A DNA stretch of 26,550 bases from positions 1-26,550 of the forward strand of contig CAZHAJ010000010.1 in NCBI GenBank assembly GCA_964530215.1, read 5' to 3'. This stretch comes from JAAXTT01 sp964530215. Its GTDB lineage: Bacteria > Bacillota > Desulfotomaculia > Desulfotomaculales > Desulfocucumaceae. Shown one piece after another: positions 1 to 6,547 of the stretch. The notes under the pieces were generated by a model. That model was not told the origin of the DNA and made no database searches. It saw only the letters and a list, made by a program, of their open reading frames with translations. The stretch's first letter is position 1, and each line of letters starts with the position of its first letter. The position numbers were made by a program, and so were the translations under genes.

Positions 1-458
1 GTTTCAGCTATGTTTTCTGTAAATGTTTTTTTTCGTTTAAAACGCAACTCCTCTTTATTATAAAGATTAATACTGTTGTCGTTAAATACTGTGCTGGAAT
101 GGATATTTGCTCCCGATGCTATCAGTAAATTTTGCAGGTAGTCTGTGGGTTTCCCGGATGTTCCTATAATGGCAATGGTCTTACCTTCTAATTTATTTTC
201 CACTAAAATAGGTAAGACGTAATTTTCAAAACTATGCTGGATTTTTTGATTGTCCTCCAGGACTTTAATTTGAGATACTAATTGTTCATTACTTTGCTTT
301 AGATAAGTCAGATGCATTTCCAAAGAAGCAGTCAGTTGTTGGTGCTTGCTATTTAAAGTATCGTTTAGAGGTACAGTTGTTCCTATAAGCATTCCCAGTC
401 CTAAGGATAAAAACACAGCAATTAATGATGCTATATGATATTTAAGGTTAAAAAACAT
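1..458 (-). CDS. SteB/MctB-like membrane-anchored protein, 3' end outside window
   Basis: About 152 N-terminal residues are visible; the gene runs off the left edge. The start is an ATG preceded by a weak GGATGGTG site. The protein opens with a short cytoplasmic stretch and one transmembrane helix (about residues 8-28, containing LGLGMLIGTT). A charged, Gln/Glu-rich region of coiled-coil character follows (about 35-75), then an alpha/beta segment with IAIIGTSGKP. This layout matches the MctB/DUF3186 'copper transporter' family, called SteB in corynebacteria. The gene begins 14 bases after the steA-like gene ends, so the two are probably co-transcribed. In actinobacteria the steA-steB pair is linked to cell separation and envelope integrity; the same role here is inferred. 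No metal-binding motif is visible in this part, so a copper-transport role is not supported. Confidence 0.75.
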   Translation of the reverse strand, partial: MFFNLKYHIASLIAVFLSLGLGMLIGTTVPLNDTLNSKHQQLTASLEMHLTYLKQSNEQLVSQIKVLEDNQKIQHSFENYVLPILVENKLEGKTIAIIGTSGKPTDYLQNLLIASGANIHSSTVFNDNSINLYNKEELRFKRKKTFTENIAE

Positions 459-472
459 TTTTCACCATCCGG

Positions 473-1588
473 TTAAAAGCTATATAGTATTCTTAGATAT
501 ATAAGTTTAACAATTTGTCTTAAAAAAGGTGATAATATTGTTATCAATGCTGCCGGAATCAAAGCAGCCAATATTATTTGAGCAAGCTGACTGACCCGGA
601 TGTTGCTCCTATAGAGTTTGCTGACCCCTTTTGCATCAACTAAAATTGGCCCGGCTTTAAGCCTGACCAAGAAAGTGCTTGCCATTCCGCAACGACCTTT
701 TTCTAAAAAATCATAGATGTTTGTATGGGCCCCCAACACCACTATCAGATCAGAGCCTTTATCGTAAGCAATGAGCAATGCTATATCTTCACTGGTTCCG
801 GGAGCAGCAAATAGAGAATATGAAAGACCCAATTCATCCAATCTTTTAGTTGCCGGGGAATCACCGTTTATATAAGCATGAGCTACAAGCTCGGGAGCTT
901 TCATAAGGGTGTCGTCTGATACGCTGTCCATATCCCCCACCACTATATCTGGCAGGTAACCCGCTTCAACCAGGGCGTCTGCGCCTCCGTCCACACCTAT
1001 CAGAACAGGCTTTACGTCTTCAATATATGATTTAATTGCATAAAGATCTTCTTTATAGCTGCTACCCCTTACTACTATCAGGGCATGTCGATTCTTAAAA
1101 TCTGTTTTTAAATTCGGCAGGAGGTATTGACCGTTAATTAGACCCATTTCTTGGCGGGCATAGATCAGGGTATTGGATACAAATTCATATAGCAAATCAT
1201 TCATATTTTCATTGGTTAAATTCATTTGTTTAACTATTTCTTCTTCAGTGAGCACATTTCCCTGGATGATTTTTTTGTTAGGGCAAATTATAGTTTCCCC
1301 ATTTATTTCTAAGTTTTGACCGTCTTTTAGAAATTGAAATATTTCACTGCCCACGTTGTCTATTAGCGGGATACCCGCTGATACCAGCAATAACGGGCCT
1401 TCGTTGGGATATCTTTCACTTACCGAAGGAGATGCATTTATGACAGCTTTAACTTTGGCCTTTATTAATGCTTGGGCGGCAACACTGTCCAGTTCGGGAT
1501 GATTAATTACTGCTATTTCACCCGGCACTATCCTTTTTACCAATATTTTTGTTCTATTGTCTATTTTGACTATTCCCGAGACCGACAT
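473..1588 (-). CDS. steA: SteA-like putative cytokinetic ring protein with thiamin-pyrophosphokinase-like fold
   Basis: The product is 371 residues. I place the start at the ATG preceded by AAGGTG six bases away; a GTG three codons upstream lies inside that ribosome site and is less likely. The middle of the protein (about residue 200) carries GVDGGADA followed by VVGDMDS, the nucleotide-site motifs of the thiamin pyrophosphokinase catalytic fold. The C-terminus ends in a hydrophobic helix (about residues 335-355) followed by a short basic/aromatic tail, which fits membrane anchoring. This combination is typical of SteA (COG4825), a partner of SteB in actinobacteria and also found in Clostridia. 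A steB-like gene follows after 14 bases. The family has not been shown to make thiamin diphosphate, so kinase activity should not be assumed. Confidence 0.82.
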   Translation of the reverse strand: MSVSGIVKIDNRTKILVKRIVPGEIAVINHPELDSVAAQALIKAKVKAVINASPSVSERYPNEGPLLLVSAGIPLIDNVGSEIFQFLKDGQNLEINGETIICPNKKIIQGNVLTEEEIVKQMNLTNENMNDLLYEFVSNTLIYARQEMGLINGQYLLPNLKTDFKNRHALIVVRGSSYKEDLYAIKSYIEDVKPVLIGVDGGADALVEAGYLPDIVVGDMDSVSDDTLMKAPELVAHAYINGDSPATKRLDELGLSYSLFAAPGTSEDIALLIAYDKGSDLIVVLGAHTNIYDFLEKGRCGMASTFLVRLKAGPILVDAKGVSKLYRSNIRVSQLAQIILAALIPAALITILSPFLRQIVKLIYLRILYSF

Positions 1589-1677
1589 TGAAAGCACCTT
1601 ATTTTAATCTATAATTTAGGGGTTAGTATATCCCTAGAGCCATATAAGGATTCTTTATATAAACATATAAAATTAAA

Positions 1678-1703
1678 CAGCCATGGAAATATTTCCATGG
1701 CTG
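1678..1703 (-). terminator. Perfect 13-bp palindrome, probable terminator
   Basis: Two 13-base arms are perfectly complementary and directly abutting (CAGCCATGGAAAT and its complement). On the minus strand the hairpin is followed by TTTAATTTTATATG. It sits 18 bases after the stop codon of the thiamine-binding protein gene, so it probably ends that transcript and separates it from steA. Confidence 0.6.
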
Positions 1704-1721
1704 AGTACTTAAAAATATATC

Positions 1722-1985
1722 TTATGCGCAGCTGCCGCATATATTTGAGATTTTTATATCCAGACTAAAACCACATAAGGGCTCCATGGTGGAGTAAATA
1801 TCTTTTATCAGGGAAAATATTTCTTCACTATTACCCTGTACCACAGTGGATAAGACACCCACATCATATTTTACATCAGCATCAGCTATAAGTTCCAACA
1901 CTTTATTAACATCTGATTTATAGTTTGTACTTTCAATTGGTGTAAAAGATATCTGGCAGCTTATGGTTTTATCCATAGGGCACAT
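1722..1985 (-). CDS. YkoF/MTH1187-type thiamine-binding protein
   Basis: An 87-residue single-domain protein. The N-terminal CQISFTPI, central YDVGVLSTVVQG and C-terminal DIKISN with a CGSC tail match the MTH1187/YkoF family (former DUF77), small ferredoxin-like proteins that bind thiamine or its hydroxymethylpyrimidine part. The start is an ATG behind a strong GAGGTGG site; a second ATG three codons in is possible. The gene starts 25 bases inside the end of the upstream methyltransferase gene, so the two are translationally linked. A palindromic terminator follows. The binding family is fairly sure; the ligand in this organism is inferred. Confidence 0.8.
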   Translation of the reverse strand: MCPMDKTISCQISFTPIESTNYKSDVNKVLELIADADVKYDVGVLSTVVQGNSEEIFSLIKDIYSTMEPLCGFSLDIKISNICGSCA

Positions 1986-2635
1986 AAAAAACCACCTCTT
2001 TCTGAATGTGAAAATTCAACCTCTTTTTCTAAAGATAAGCTGTCCTCACTTACATCGGGAGGAGTAAAAAGACATTGTCGCAAAGCAACCAGGTTGTCAC
2101 TGTTAAGAGCTTCTATCTGTTGGGGAGTTTTAAAATGCGCATGTTTGAATACACTGTTTTTCATAGCTTCATTCTTTGTATAAAGTTCACCCCACTTGCT
2201 GTCTCTATTAATCGTACCAATCATTATAGCTCCGTTCTTTTTAGTTACTCGGAAGAGCTCGTCCATAGCTACCTCAGGATACTTGATAAATTCAAAGGCA
2301 GCCATGGAAAACACAGAATCAAAGTGTTCGTCAGGGAAATCAAGATGATAAAGATCCATCAGCTTGAAGTCAATATCAAGATCTGAGTTGCAAGCTTTTT
2401 CCTTTGCTAATTTCAGCATTTTATGCGAAATGTCGATACCGGTGACCTTGCAGCCCATATCGGCAAGCTTGCAGCTGAAATTTCCTGTTCCGCAGCCGGC
2501 ATCCAATACACTTTGACCTTTTTTTGTCTTAAAAAGTTCAAAAGCAAGCTTGGTTTCGATCATATCTACAAAAGCGCCTAGTTTACTGTTGTACCATTGG
2601 TCGTAATTTTGTGCTGCTTTATCAAAGACGGCCAC
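1961..2635 (-). CDS. Class I SAM-dependent methyltransferase
   Basis: A 224-residue protein with a type 11 methyltransferase (UbiE/Coq5-like) fold. SAM-binding motif I is VLDAGCGTGNF at about residue 43, the acidic motif II is VTGIDIS about 20 residues later, and the post-motifs include FDSVFSMAAFEF and the FRVTKKNG region. It starts with GTG, eight bases after GGAGGTG. The 3' end overlaps the thiamine-binding protein gene by 25 bases, so both are made from one message. The substrate cannot be told from sequence; small-molecule methylation is the usual role of this subfamily. No metal or partner domain is present. Confidence 0.8.
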   Translation of the reverse strand: MAVFDKAAQNYDQWYNSKLGAFVDMIETKLAFELFKTKKGQSVLDAGCGTGNFSCKLADMGCKVTGIDISHKMLKLAKEKACNSDLDIDFKLMDLYHLDFPDEHFDSVFSMAAFEFIKYPEVAMDELFRVTKKNGAIMIGTINRDSKWGELYTKNEAMKNSVFKHAHFKTPQQIEALNSDNLVALRQCLFTPPDVSEDSLSLEKEVEFSHSERGGFLCALWIKP

Positions 2636-2674
2636 AATATAACACCTCCATTTAAAAAAACAATATACATATAT

Positions 2675-2703
2675 TTGGCAAGCAGAAAATTTTTGGGTAA
2701 AAT
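2675..2703 (+). promoter_or_regulatory. Sigma-A-type promoter for the FMN reductase gene
   Basis: TTGGCA at 2675-2680 and TAAAAT at 2698-2703 are separated by 17 bases. This gives a start of transcription near 2710, about 37 bases before the GTG start at 2747. It lies in the divergent gap between the methyltransferase (minus) and the reductase (plus). Alternative AT-rich -10 matches overlap it. Confidence 0.5.
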
Positions 2704-2746
2704 ATATTATACACGATTTAGATATAAAAACAGGAGGTCAAAGAAC

Positions 2747-3342
2747 GTGGATTATATAAATATATTAGGAATATCAGGCAGCCTTAGAACAAAGTCATAT
2801 AATACTGCTGCCCTTAGTGCTGCTGCTGGGCTGCTTCCCGAAGGAGTTATCTTGGAGAACTATGACATCAGCACATTTCCCCTTTTTAATGAGGATTTAG
2901 AAAAAGATTTTTATCCTGATGAGGTAAAAACTTTTAAAGATAAAATTNNNNNNNNNNCCAGGCCGGGGATAAAATTATAAAGGTAGATGCCTTATTGATT
3001 GCTACACCTGAATATAATTATTCAGTGCCCGGAGTTTTAAAAAATGCCATTGACTGGGCTTCCAGGCCGTCGGGGTTTAATGCTTTCAACGGGAAACCTG
3101 TGGCCATAATCGGTGCGTCCACTGGAAACTTCGGTACCGCTAGATCTCAATACGATTTGCGGAAGATTTGCGTCGCTGTCAACATGCTTACTTTAAACAA
3201 ACCGGAGGTATTTATATCACGAGCAGCTGAAAGGTTTGATGAGAAAGGTATTCTTATTGATGAAGAAACAAAGAAAAGGATTGGCAGCCTATTGGAGGCA
3301 CTGGTGAATTGGGTGAGAAAGATAAAACCCGTAAATCATTGA
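2747..3342 (+). CDS. NADPH-dependent FMN reductase (flavodoxin-like), interrupted by assembly gap
   Basis: The gene starts at GTG, nine bases after AGGAGG. The N-terminus has the flavin phosphate-binding motif ISGSLRTKSYN (about residues 7-17). Beyond the gap come TPEYNYSVPGVLKNAIDWASRP and then IIGASTGNFGTAR, the hallmarks of the NADPH-dependent FMN reductase/ChrR-type family, which reduces flavins, quinones or metal ions. Ten Ns at 2948-2957 break the frame: the two halves are offset by two bases. GATAAAATT occurs on both sides of the gap; joining the copies removes 29 bases, restores one frame and gives a 188-residue protein, the usual length for the family. The gene is therefore probably intact in the organism. 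It is the only plus-strand gene in this part of the window and has its own promoter. Confidence 0.85.
2948..2957. other. Assembly gap (10 N) inside the FMN reductase gene
   Basis: Ten Ns of unknown true length. The flanks share GATAAAATT (2939-2947 and 2968-2976), so the contig ends probably overlap and the gap may be an artefact rather than missing sequence. Confidence 0.95.
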
Positions 3343-3359
3343 TATTATGATTAACGGGT
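3327..3359 (-). terminator. Hairpin terminator between convergent genes
   Basis: Arms of 13 bases (3327-3339 and 3347-3359) pair with one mismatch around a 7-base loop. On the minus strand the hairpin is followed by TTTTATCTTT, so it best serves the DUF134 gene reading leftward. It overlaps the stop codon of the plus-strand reductase. On the plus strand it is followed by a C run rather than T. Confidence 0.55.
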
Positions 3360-3388
3360 CTGTCCCCCCCCCAATTGTTTTTTGCTAT

Positions 3389-3853
3389 TTATTTGAGACG
3401 CCAGCAATTTTTCCTGCAAAATTTACCATGACAGTTCTGTTCGCAGAGAACCTTATTTGAACCACATGAAGGGCATATATAATCTCCGCTTTTTATGGAT
3501 TCATAGTTTTCATAACTTTCCATCCACTCTTTTTTGCAGCCCGTACATCTGACAGGACAGATATTACGGGTAAAGTTGCCCCCTTCTATATGAATAATCT
3601 TCCCATTTATTAAACTATCAGCAATTTTTTCCCTGGCAGAGATTAGAATGCGTTGAAAAGTAGGCCGAGAAACTTCCATCCTGGCAGCGCAATCCCCTTG
3701 CTCCAATCCTTCCAAATCTTTTAGTCGAATGGCTTCCAATTCTTCGACCTTCAGAATTCTTCTGGGCATATCTGCGGCATCGTTTTGGGCAGGTATAAAG
3801 AATGGAACATTAGGTATATTTTCGATTTTTCTCCACTTGATAGGTCTGGCCAA
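3389..3853 (-). CDS. DUF134 family DNA-binding protein with Cys-rich C-terminal extension
   Basis: A 154-residue protein. The first 90 residues match DUF134: MARPIKWR at the N-terminus, then EELEAIRLKDLEGLEQ and a sigma-70 region-4-like helix-turn-helix (AARMEVSRPTFQRILISARE). The family is thought to act as a transcription regulator. The last 60 residues form a zinc-ribbon-like region with CPVRCTGC, then CPSCG, then a tail rich in Cys (CEQNCHGKFCRKNC). The start is TTG behind GGAGTGAT; the ATG just upstream is followed at once by a stop, so TTG is the only reasonable choice. The extension suggests metal or redox sensing, which is inference. It lies downstream of the FmdE-like gene on the same strand. 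Confidence 0.82.
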   Translation of the reverse strand: MARPIKWRKIENIPNVPFFIPAQNDAADMPRRILKVEELEAIRLKDLEGLEQGDCAARMEVSRPTFQRILISAREKIADSLINGKIIHIEGGNFTRNICPVRCTGCKKEWMESYENYESIKSGDYICPSCGSNKVLCEQNCHGKFCRKNCWRLK

Positions 3854-3987
3854 TTACATCACTCCGTCTTTGATTAGTAAAAACATATTTTAATTGTAGT
3901 AAAGATTAACCTGAACAAAGATAAGAGTAGATTAGTGAAAAAAATATTATTAGTTTTTAATTGTGTCTAAAATGTAAAAATGTTTGT

Positions 3988-4524
3988 TTAAATTTCCCAT
4001 CCTCGATCATATTCATTATAGCAATCTAAACATACTTTTTGCATTGATTGGAATCTGATTTTATGTTCTGCTACACCTTCATTGCATTTTTCGCATATAA
4101 TTGTTGTAAATATCTGGGCTTTCTCAGGTAAACCATAGTGGGGTTTTTTGAACTCAAAAATTTCATTAATATCTGATTCCAGTATATATTTTTGTCGCTG
4201 TATCCTGTCCATTTCTTTATTAAAAGATTTCAGAACAACACGTAATCCCTCACCGGTTTTTCTCTTGAAAAATGTGAAAGCCTGTTTGCCTGTGCCTCTG
4301 TATATAAGATTACCCTTTCCTATGCTACATCCTGCTAAAACCTGGACAGCATCTACTCCGCACGCATCATTTTCTGTGATGCAGACAATTTCTTCATCTT
4401 GAGAAAATTCGGTGTTCATCTTAATTTTAGCTGCTTCTACAGCTTTTACTCCAATGGCTAAACCGGGACACTCATGTCCATGAAATTCAACAGCTTTCTC
4501 CCATGGGGTAAGTTCTTTACACAT
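3988..4524 (-). CDS. FmdE family protein with C-terminal zinc ribbon
   Basis: A 178-residue protein. The N-terminal part carries the FmdE signature HGHECPGLAIG (residues 14-24) and DACGVDAVQVLAGCSIGKGN, which together form the conserved His/Cys metal site. The C-terminal 40 residues hold two Cys pairs (CEKC and CLDC) in a zinc-ribbon arrangement. FmdE was named from the molybdenum formylmethanofuran dehydrogenase operon of methanogens, but in Clostridia it occurs without that enzyme and its function is unsettled. Some members associate with molybdopterin enzymes. The ATG start follows AAGGAGGAC. The gene lies 36 bases after the UbiA prenyltransferase gene and is probably in one operon with it. 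No molybdoenzyme gene is visible here. Confidence 0.82.
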   Translation of the reverse strand: MCKELTPWEKAVEFHGHECPGLAIGVKAVEAAKIKMNTEFSQDEEIVCITENDACGVDAVQVLAGCSIGKGNLIYRGTGKQAFTFFKRKTGEGLRVVLKSFNKEMDRIQRQKYILESDINEIFEFKKPHYGLPEKAQIFTTIICEKCNEGVAEHKIRFQSMQKVCLDCYNEYDRGWEI

Positions 4525-4560
4525 TACTAAGGTCCTCCTTTTAATAGAGTTAGTATTTGT

Positions 4561-5454
4561 TTATTTAATAAATAAGGCAATAGACATCAGGAAAGGTGTG
4601 AGTAAAGTATAGGCCACATTGCGCCCTAAGTATGGAATCAAGTCGGGCAGCTGATTATAACTTTTAAAAACACCTTTTATGGTGCTGATTGCCAGGGGCA
4701 GGGTCAGAAGTGATATAAGAACCAGAGGTGGAAGCAAGCTGAGAAATACCGATACTAAAATGGTCAGATAGGTTAACATTGCAATCACGGCGTATACCAC
4801 TGCACTTCTGCTTTTCCCAAATAAAATAAGAAGATGTCGCCTACCTGTTATTCTATCTGCTTCAAGGTCAGGAAACTGGTTGAGAAGCAGTAAATTACTG
4901 ACCAGAAAAAAGGGTACAAGGGAAGCAATAAATACATTCATGCTGTATGAGCCCTGTAGTATAAAGTAGGTACCCATAACCATACATGGTCCAAATCCTA
5001 ATCCCGGAGCAATTAAACATAAGATTGGGGAGCGGGTTATGAATTTTGTATATAAAACTATCAATAAGATACCTGGCAATCCCACCAACAAAAGACCGGA
5101 TCCTTGTACCACCAGAAAAAAGACACCCACAGCAATACTTATTCCCAGAGAAAAAAGTCCAAGAATTAGAACGGAAGCTGAGGATAACCGACCATTTGGT
5201 ATAAAACCGCTTCCGCCACTAAAGGGTGTTCTGGTGGTAAGGAGATCAAGCCCACTGGTAAAGTCATGATAATCATTTAAAACGTTTACAGCAGCGTGAG
5301 CAGCTAAGGCACCTACTACAGCAATTATAAGGTAGAGAAGATTGATTGCGCCTGCATCTCTGTATGCAGAGGCTGCTCCCACCAGACAGCAAACAGGAGT
5401 TAAAATCAGAAATTGAGGACGTGTTTCTAATAGATAATCAGTTAATTTCATCAT
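4561..5454 (-). CDS. UbiA-family prenyltransferase (MenA-like)
   Basis: A 297-residue polytopic membrane protein with about eight to nine hydrophobic helices. The first Asp-rich motif is NDYHDFTSGLD (about residues 61-71), and the second is the FPDLEADRITGRRHL region (about 194-208). Both are the Mg-prenyl-diphosphate sites of the UbiA superfamily. The N-terminal LLETRPQFLILTPV resembles MenA, 1,4-dihydroxy-2-naphthoate prenyltransferase, but no other menaquinone gene is nearby, so the aromatic acceptor is not certain. Two adjacent ATG codons follow AAAGGAGC; I use the first. The FmdE gene follows after 36 bases. Confidence 0.83.
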   Translation of the reverse strand: MMKLTDYLLETRPQFLILTPVCCLVGAASAYRDAGAINLLYLIIAVVGALAAHAAVNVLNDYHDFTSGLDLLTTRTPFSGGSGFIPNGRLSSASVLILGLFSLGISIAVGVFFLVVQGSGLLLVGLPGILLIVLYTKFITRSPILCLIAPGLGFGPCMVMGTYFILQGSYSMNVFIASLVPFFLVSNLLLLNQFPDLEADRITGRRHLLILFGKSRSAVVYAVIAMLTYLTILVSVFLSLLPPLVLISLLTLPLAISTIKGVFKSYNQLPDLIPYLGRNVAYTLLTPFLMSIALFIK

Positions 5455-5578
5455 AAAAATGCTCCTTTACTTTTATAAAAGAATTATAAAAAGAATTATA
5501 CATTATTATTCTGTAAAAATCTTTTTAATTATTATAATGTTCTGAAACGATATTCTAAGGAATAGTAAATTCCATAAA

Positions 5579-5632
5579 AATATTTAATGTTAAGACCAAA
5601 TGTGCTTAATCAGGGTCTTAACATTAAATATT
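5579..5632 (-). terminator. Long perfect inverted repeat, probable terminator
   Basis: Two 19-base arms (5579-5597 and 5614-5632) are perfectly complementary around a 16-base loop. On the minus strand the hairpin lies just after the DUF5320 stop codon and runs into TTTTTATGG, which fits intrinsic termination. It separates DUF5320 from the UbiA gene. The arms are longer than usual for a terminator, so a role in mRNA stability or as a DNA palindrome is also possible. Confidence 0.6.
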
Positions 5633-5648
5633 ATATCCTTAATATTTT

Positions 5649-5966
5649 TTACTGTTTTTTTTCCAGGTCATTGATTTTAGAATTAGTTTGTTGAAGAGCA
5701 TTTTCCAGACTATTTACCCTTTCCTGAAGGTGGCTAATTTTTTGATGAGGATCTATTAAATCAAGATTCTTGTAGCAGCTGTCGGGATCTTGCGACGACC
5801 AGTTGTGAAGCCTGCCTCTTCTGAGATTCCGCCCCCCAAAGGTTGCTTTTTCAGATGCCCACTGATTGTTTGAGGCCCCCTCATAAACAGGAGTAATGCA
5901 ATAGCCTCTGCCTCTTCCTGTCATTGCACCGTATCCCTTTGGACCGGTACCGTTAAATTTAGGCAT
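5649..5966 (-). CDS. DUF5320 domain-containing protein
   Basis: A 105-residue protein of unknown function. The N-terminus has the DUF5320 signature: FNGTGPKGYG, MTGRGRGYC. A basic low-complexity middle follows, and then a clear coiled coil in the last 35 residues (ISHLQERVNSLENALQQ). The start is ATG with a strong AAAGGAGGTG site. Proteins of this type are often found beside DUF134 regulators and NifX/NifB-like or Mrp-type ATPase genes in anaerobes; a DUF134 gene is 1.8 kb away here. A long hairpin follows the gene. Upstream lies the repeat element, so it is probably a monocistronic unit. Confidence 0.8.
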   Translation of the reverse strand: MPKFNGTGPKGYGAMTGRGRGYCITPVYEGASNNQWASEKATFGGRNLRRGRLHNWSSQDPDSCYKNLDLIDPHQKISHLQERVNSLENALQQTNSKINDLEKKQ

Positions 5967-6032
5967 AATAACACCTCCTTTGTTATTTAATCTTAACCTG
6001 CATAATGGGCATATGTCAATTAAGTTTTCAAG

Positions 6033-6180
6033 AGTATTTTTAATTCATTTAAAAGTCCCTTACACCAATGGCTATACTGAAGGAGTTAATAACAAAATTA
6101 AGGTTTTGAGAAGGAATGCTTTTGGGGTCAGAAACTTCGAAAGATTCCGGTCTAGAATTCTTTATATGATGTCTGCATAA
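6033..6180 (+). pseudogene. ISL3-family transposase C-terminal remnant, copy 1
   Basis: The last 45-50 codons of a DDE transposase of the ISL3 family are recognisable: NGYTEGVNNKIKVL, then NAFGVRNFERFRSRIL and a TAA stop. The upstream IFNSFKSP part is in a different frame, so one extra base lies near 6054-6058. The rest of the transposase is missing. A second copy is at 25318-25455. It cannot encode a working transposase. Confidence 0.7.
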
Positions 6181-6240
6181 AAGCTCGCTCCTCAGTCGAT
6201 TCTAATTTAGGGGGAGGACATTTTAGGACGGACATTTTAC

Positions 6241-6420
6241 GGAGGTTGTTATCCGGCTTTTAGCGCTGGAGCTTACGGACTGGCCAGCAGGACGCATGGA
6301 TGCGGCCTGCAGCTGAGTAGTGCATGGATGCACGTACGCAAGCGATGACCAGACCGTTAGCGACAAGATTTAAAGCCGGTTCAACCAAAGTAACTTTGTC
6401 CGGACTGAAATCCGCACCCC
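6241..6420. ncRNA. Putative structured RNA or folded DNA element, copy 1
   Basis: The block can fold into nested helices. GGTTG 6244-6248 pairs with 6382-6386 and CCGGCTTT 6253-6260 with 6372-6379. ACGGACTGG 6275-6283 pairs with 6349-6357 with one mismatch. Inside are two hairpins with the same TGGA loop: 6293-6304 (extended by GCAGG/CCTGC at 6287-6291 and 6306-6310) and 6320-6333. Two more hairpins follow at 6386-6398 and 6401-6414. No known RNA family is recognised with confidence. Wobble-compatible changes between copies do not settle the strand. An orphan transposon-associated RNA is one possibility; a folded transposon end is another. Confidence 0.4.
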
Positions 6421-6453
6421 TACTTATACCAAGATTCACTAATTTAATATATA

Positions 6454-6485
6454 AGCGGTGGCTGACCACATAGTCAACCACCGCT
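6454..6485. repeat. 13-bp hairpin absent from copy 2
   Basis: Arms 6454-6466 and 6473-6485 pair at 12 of 13 positions (the other is a wobble or mismatch) around a 6-base loop. It lies in a 77-base segment (6442-6518) that copy 2 lacks; CTA at each junction marks either a deletion in copy 2 or an insertion here. Confidence 0.6.
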
Positions 6486-6490
6486 GGTAC

Positions 6491-6530
6491 TCTATTTACT
6501 CTCCCCTTATGGGGTCTACTCCAACGACAG
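6491..6530 (+). repeat. Direct repeat R, first unit of copy 1
   Basis: The unit runs from TCTATTTACTCTCC through a TATGGGG core to GACAG. It recurs at 6611-6655 and 25824-25867, and partly at 25725-25743. A short CCCC-TTAT-GGGG palindrome lies inside. Confidence 0.75.
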
Positions 6531-6547
6531 AAAGTCACTTCTTAAAA

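Noticed and set aside
6241..6420. Group II intron or IStron
   Set aside because: No domain V-like hairpin, no GTGYG 5' end and no reverse transcriptase or TnpB gene are visible.
6260..6538. 92-residue open frame on the minus strand across the repeat, also open in copy 2
   Set aside because: Eight of the nine differences between copies in the core change the amino acid and only one is silent, and there is no ribosome site. The conservation follows stems rather than codons.
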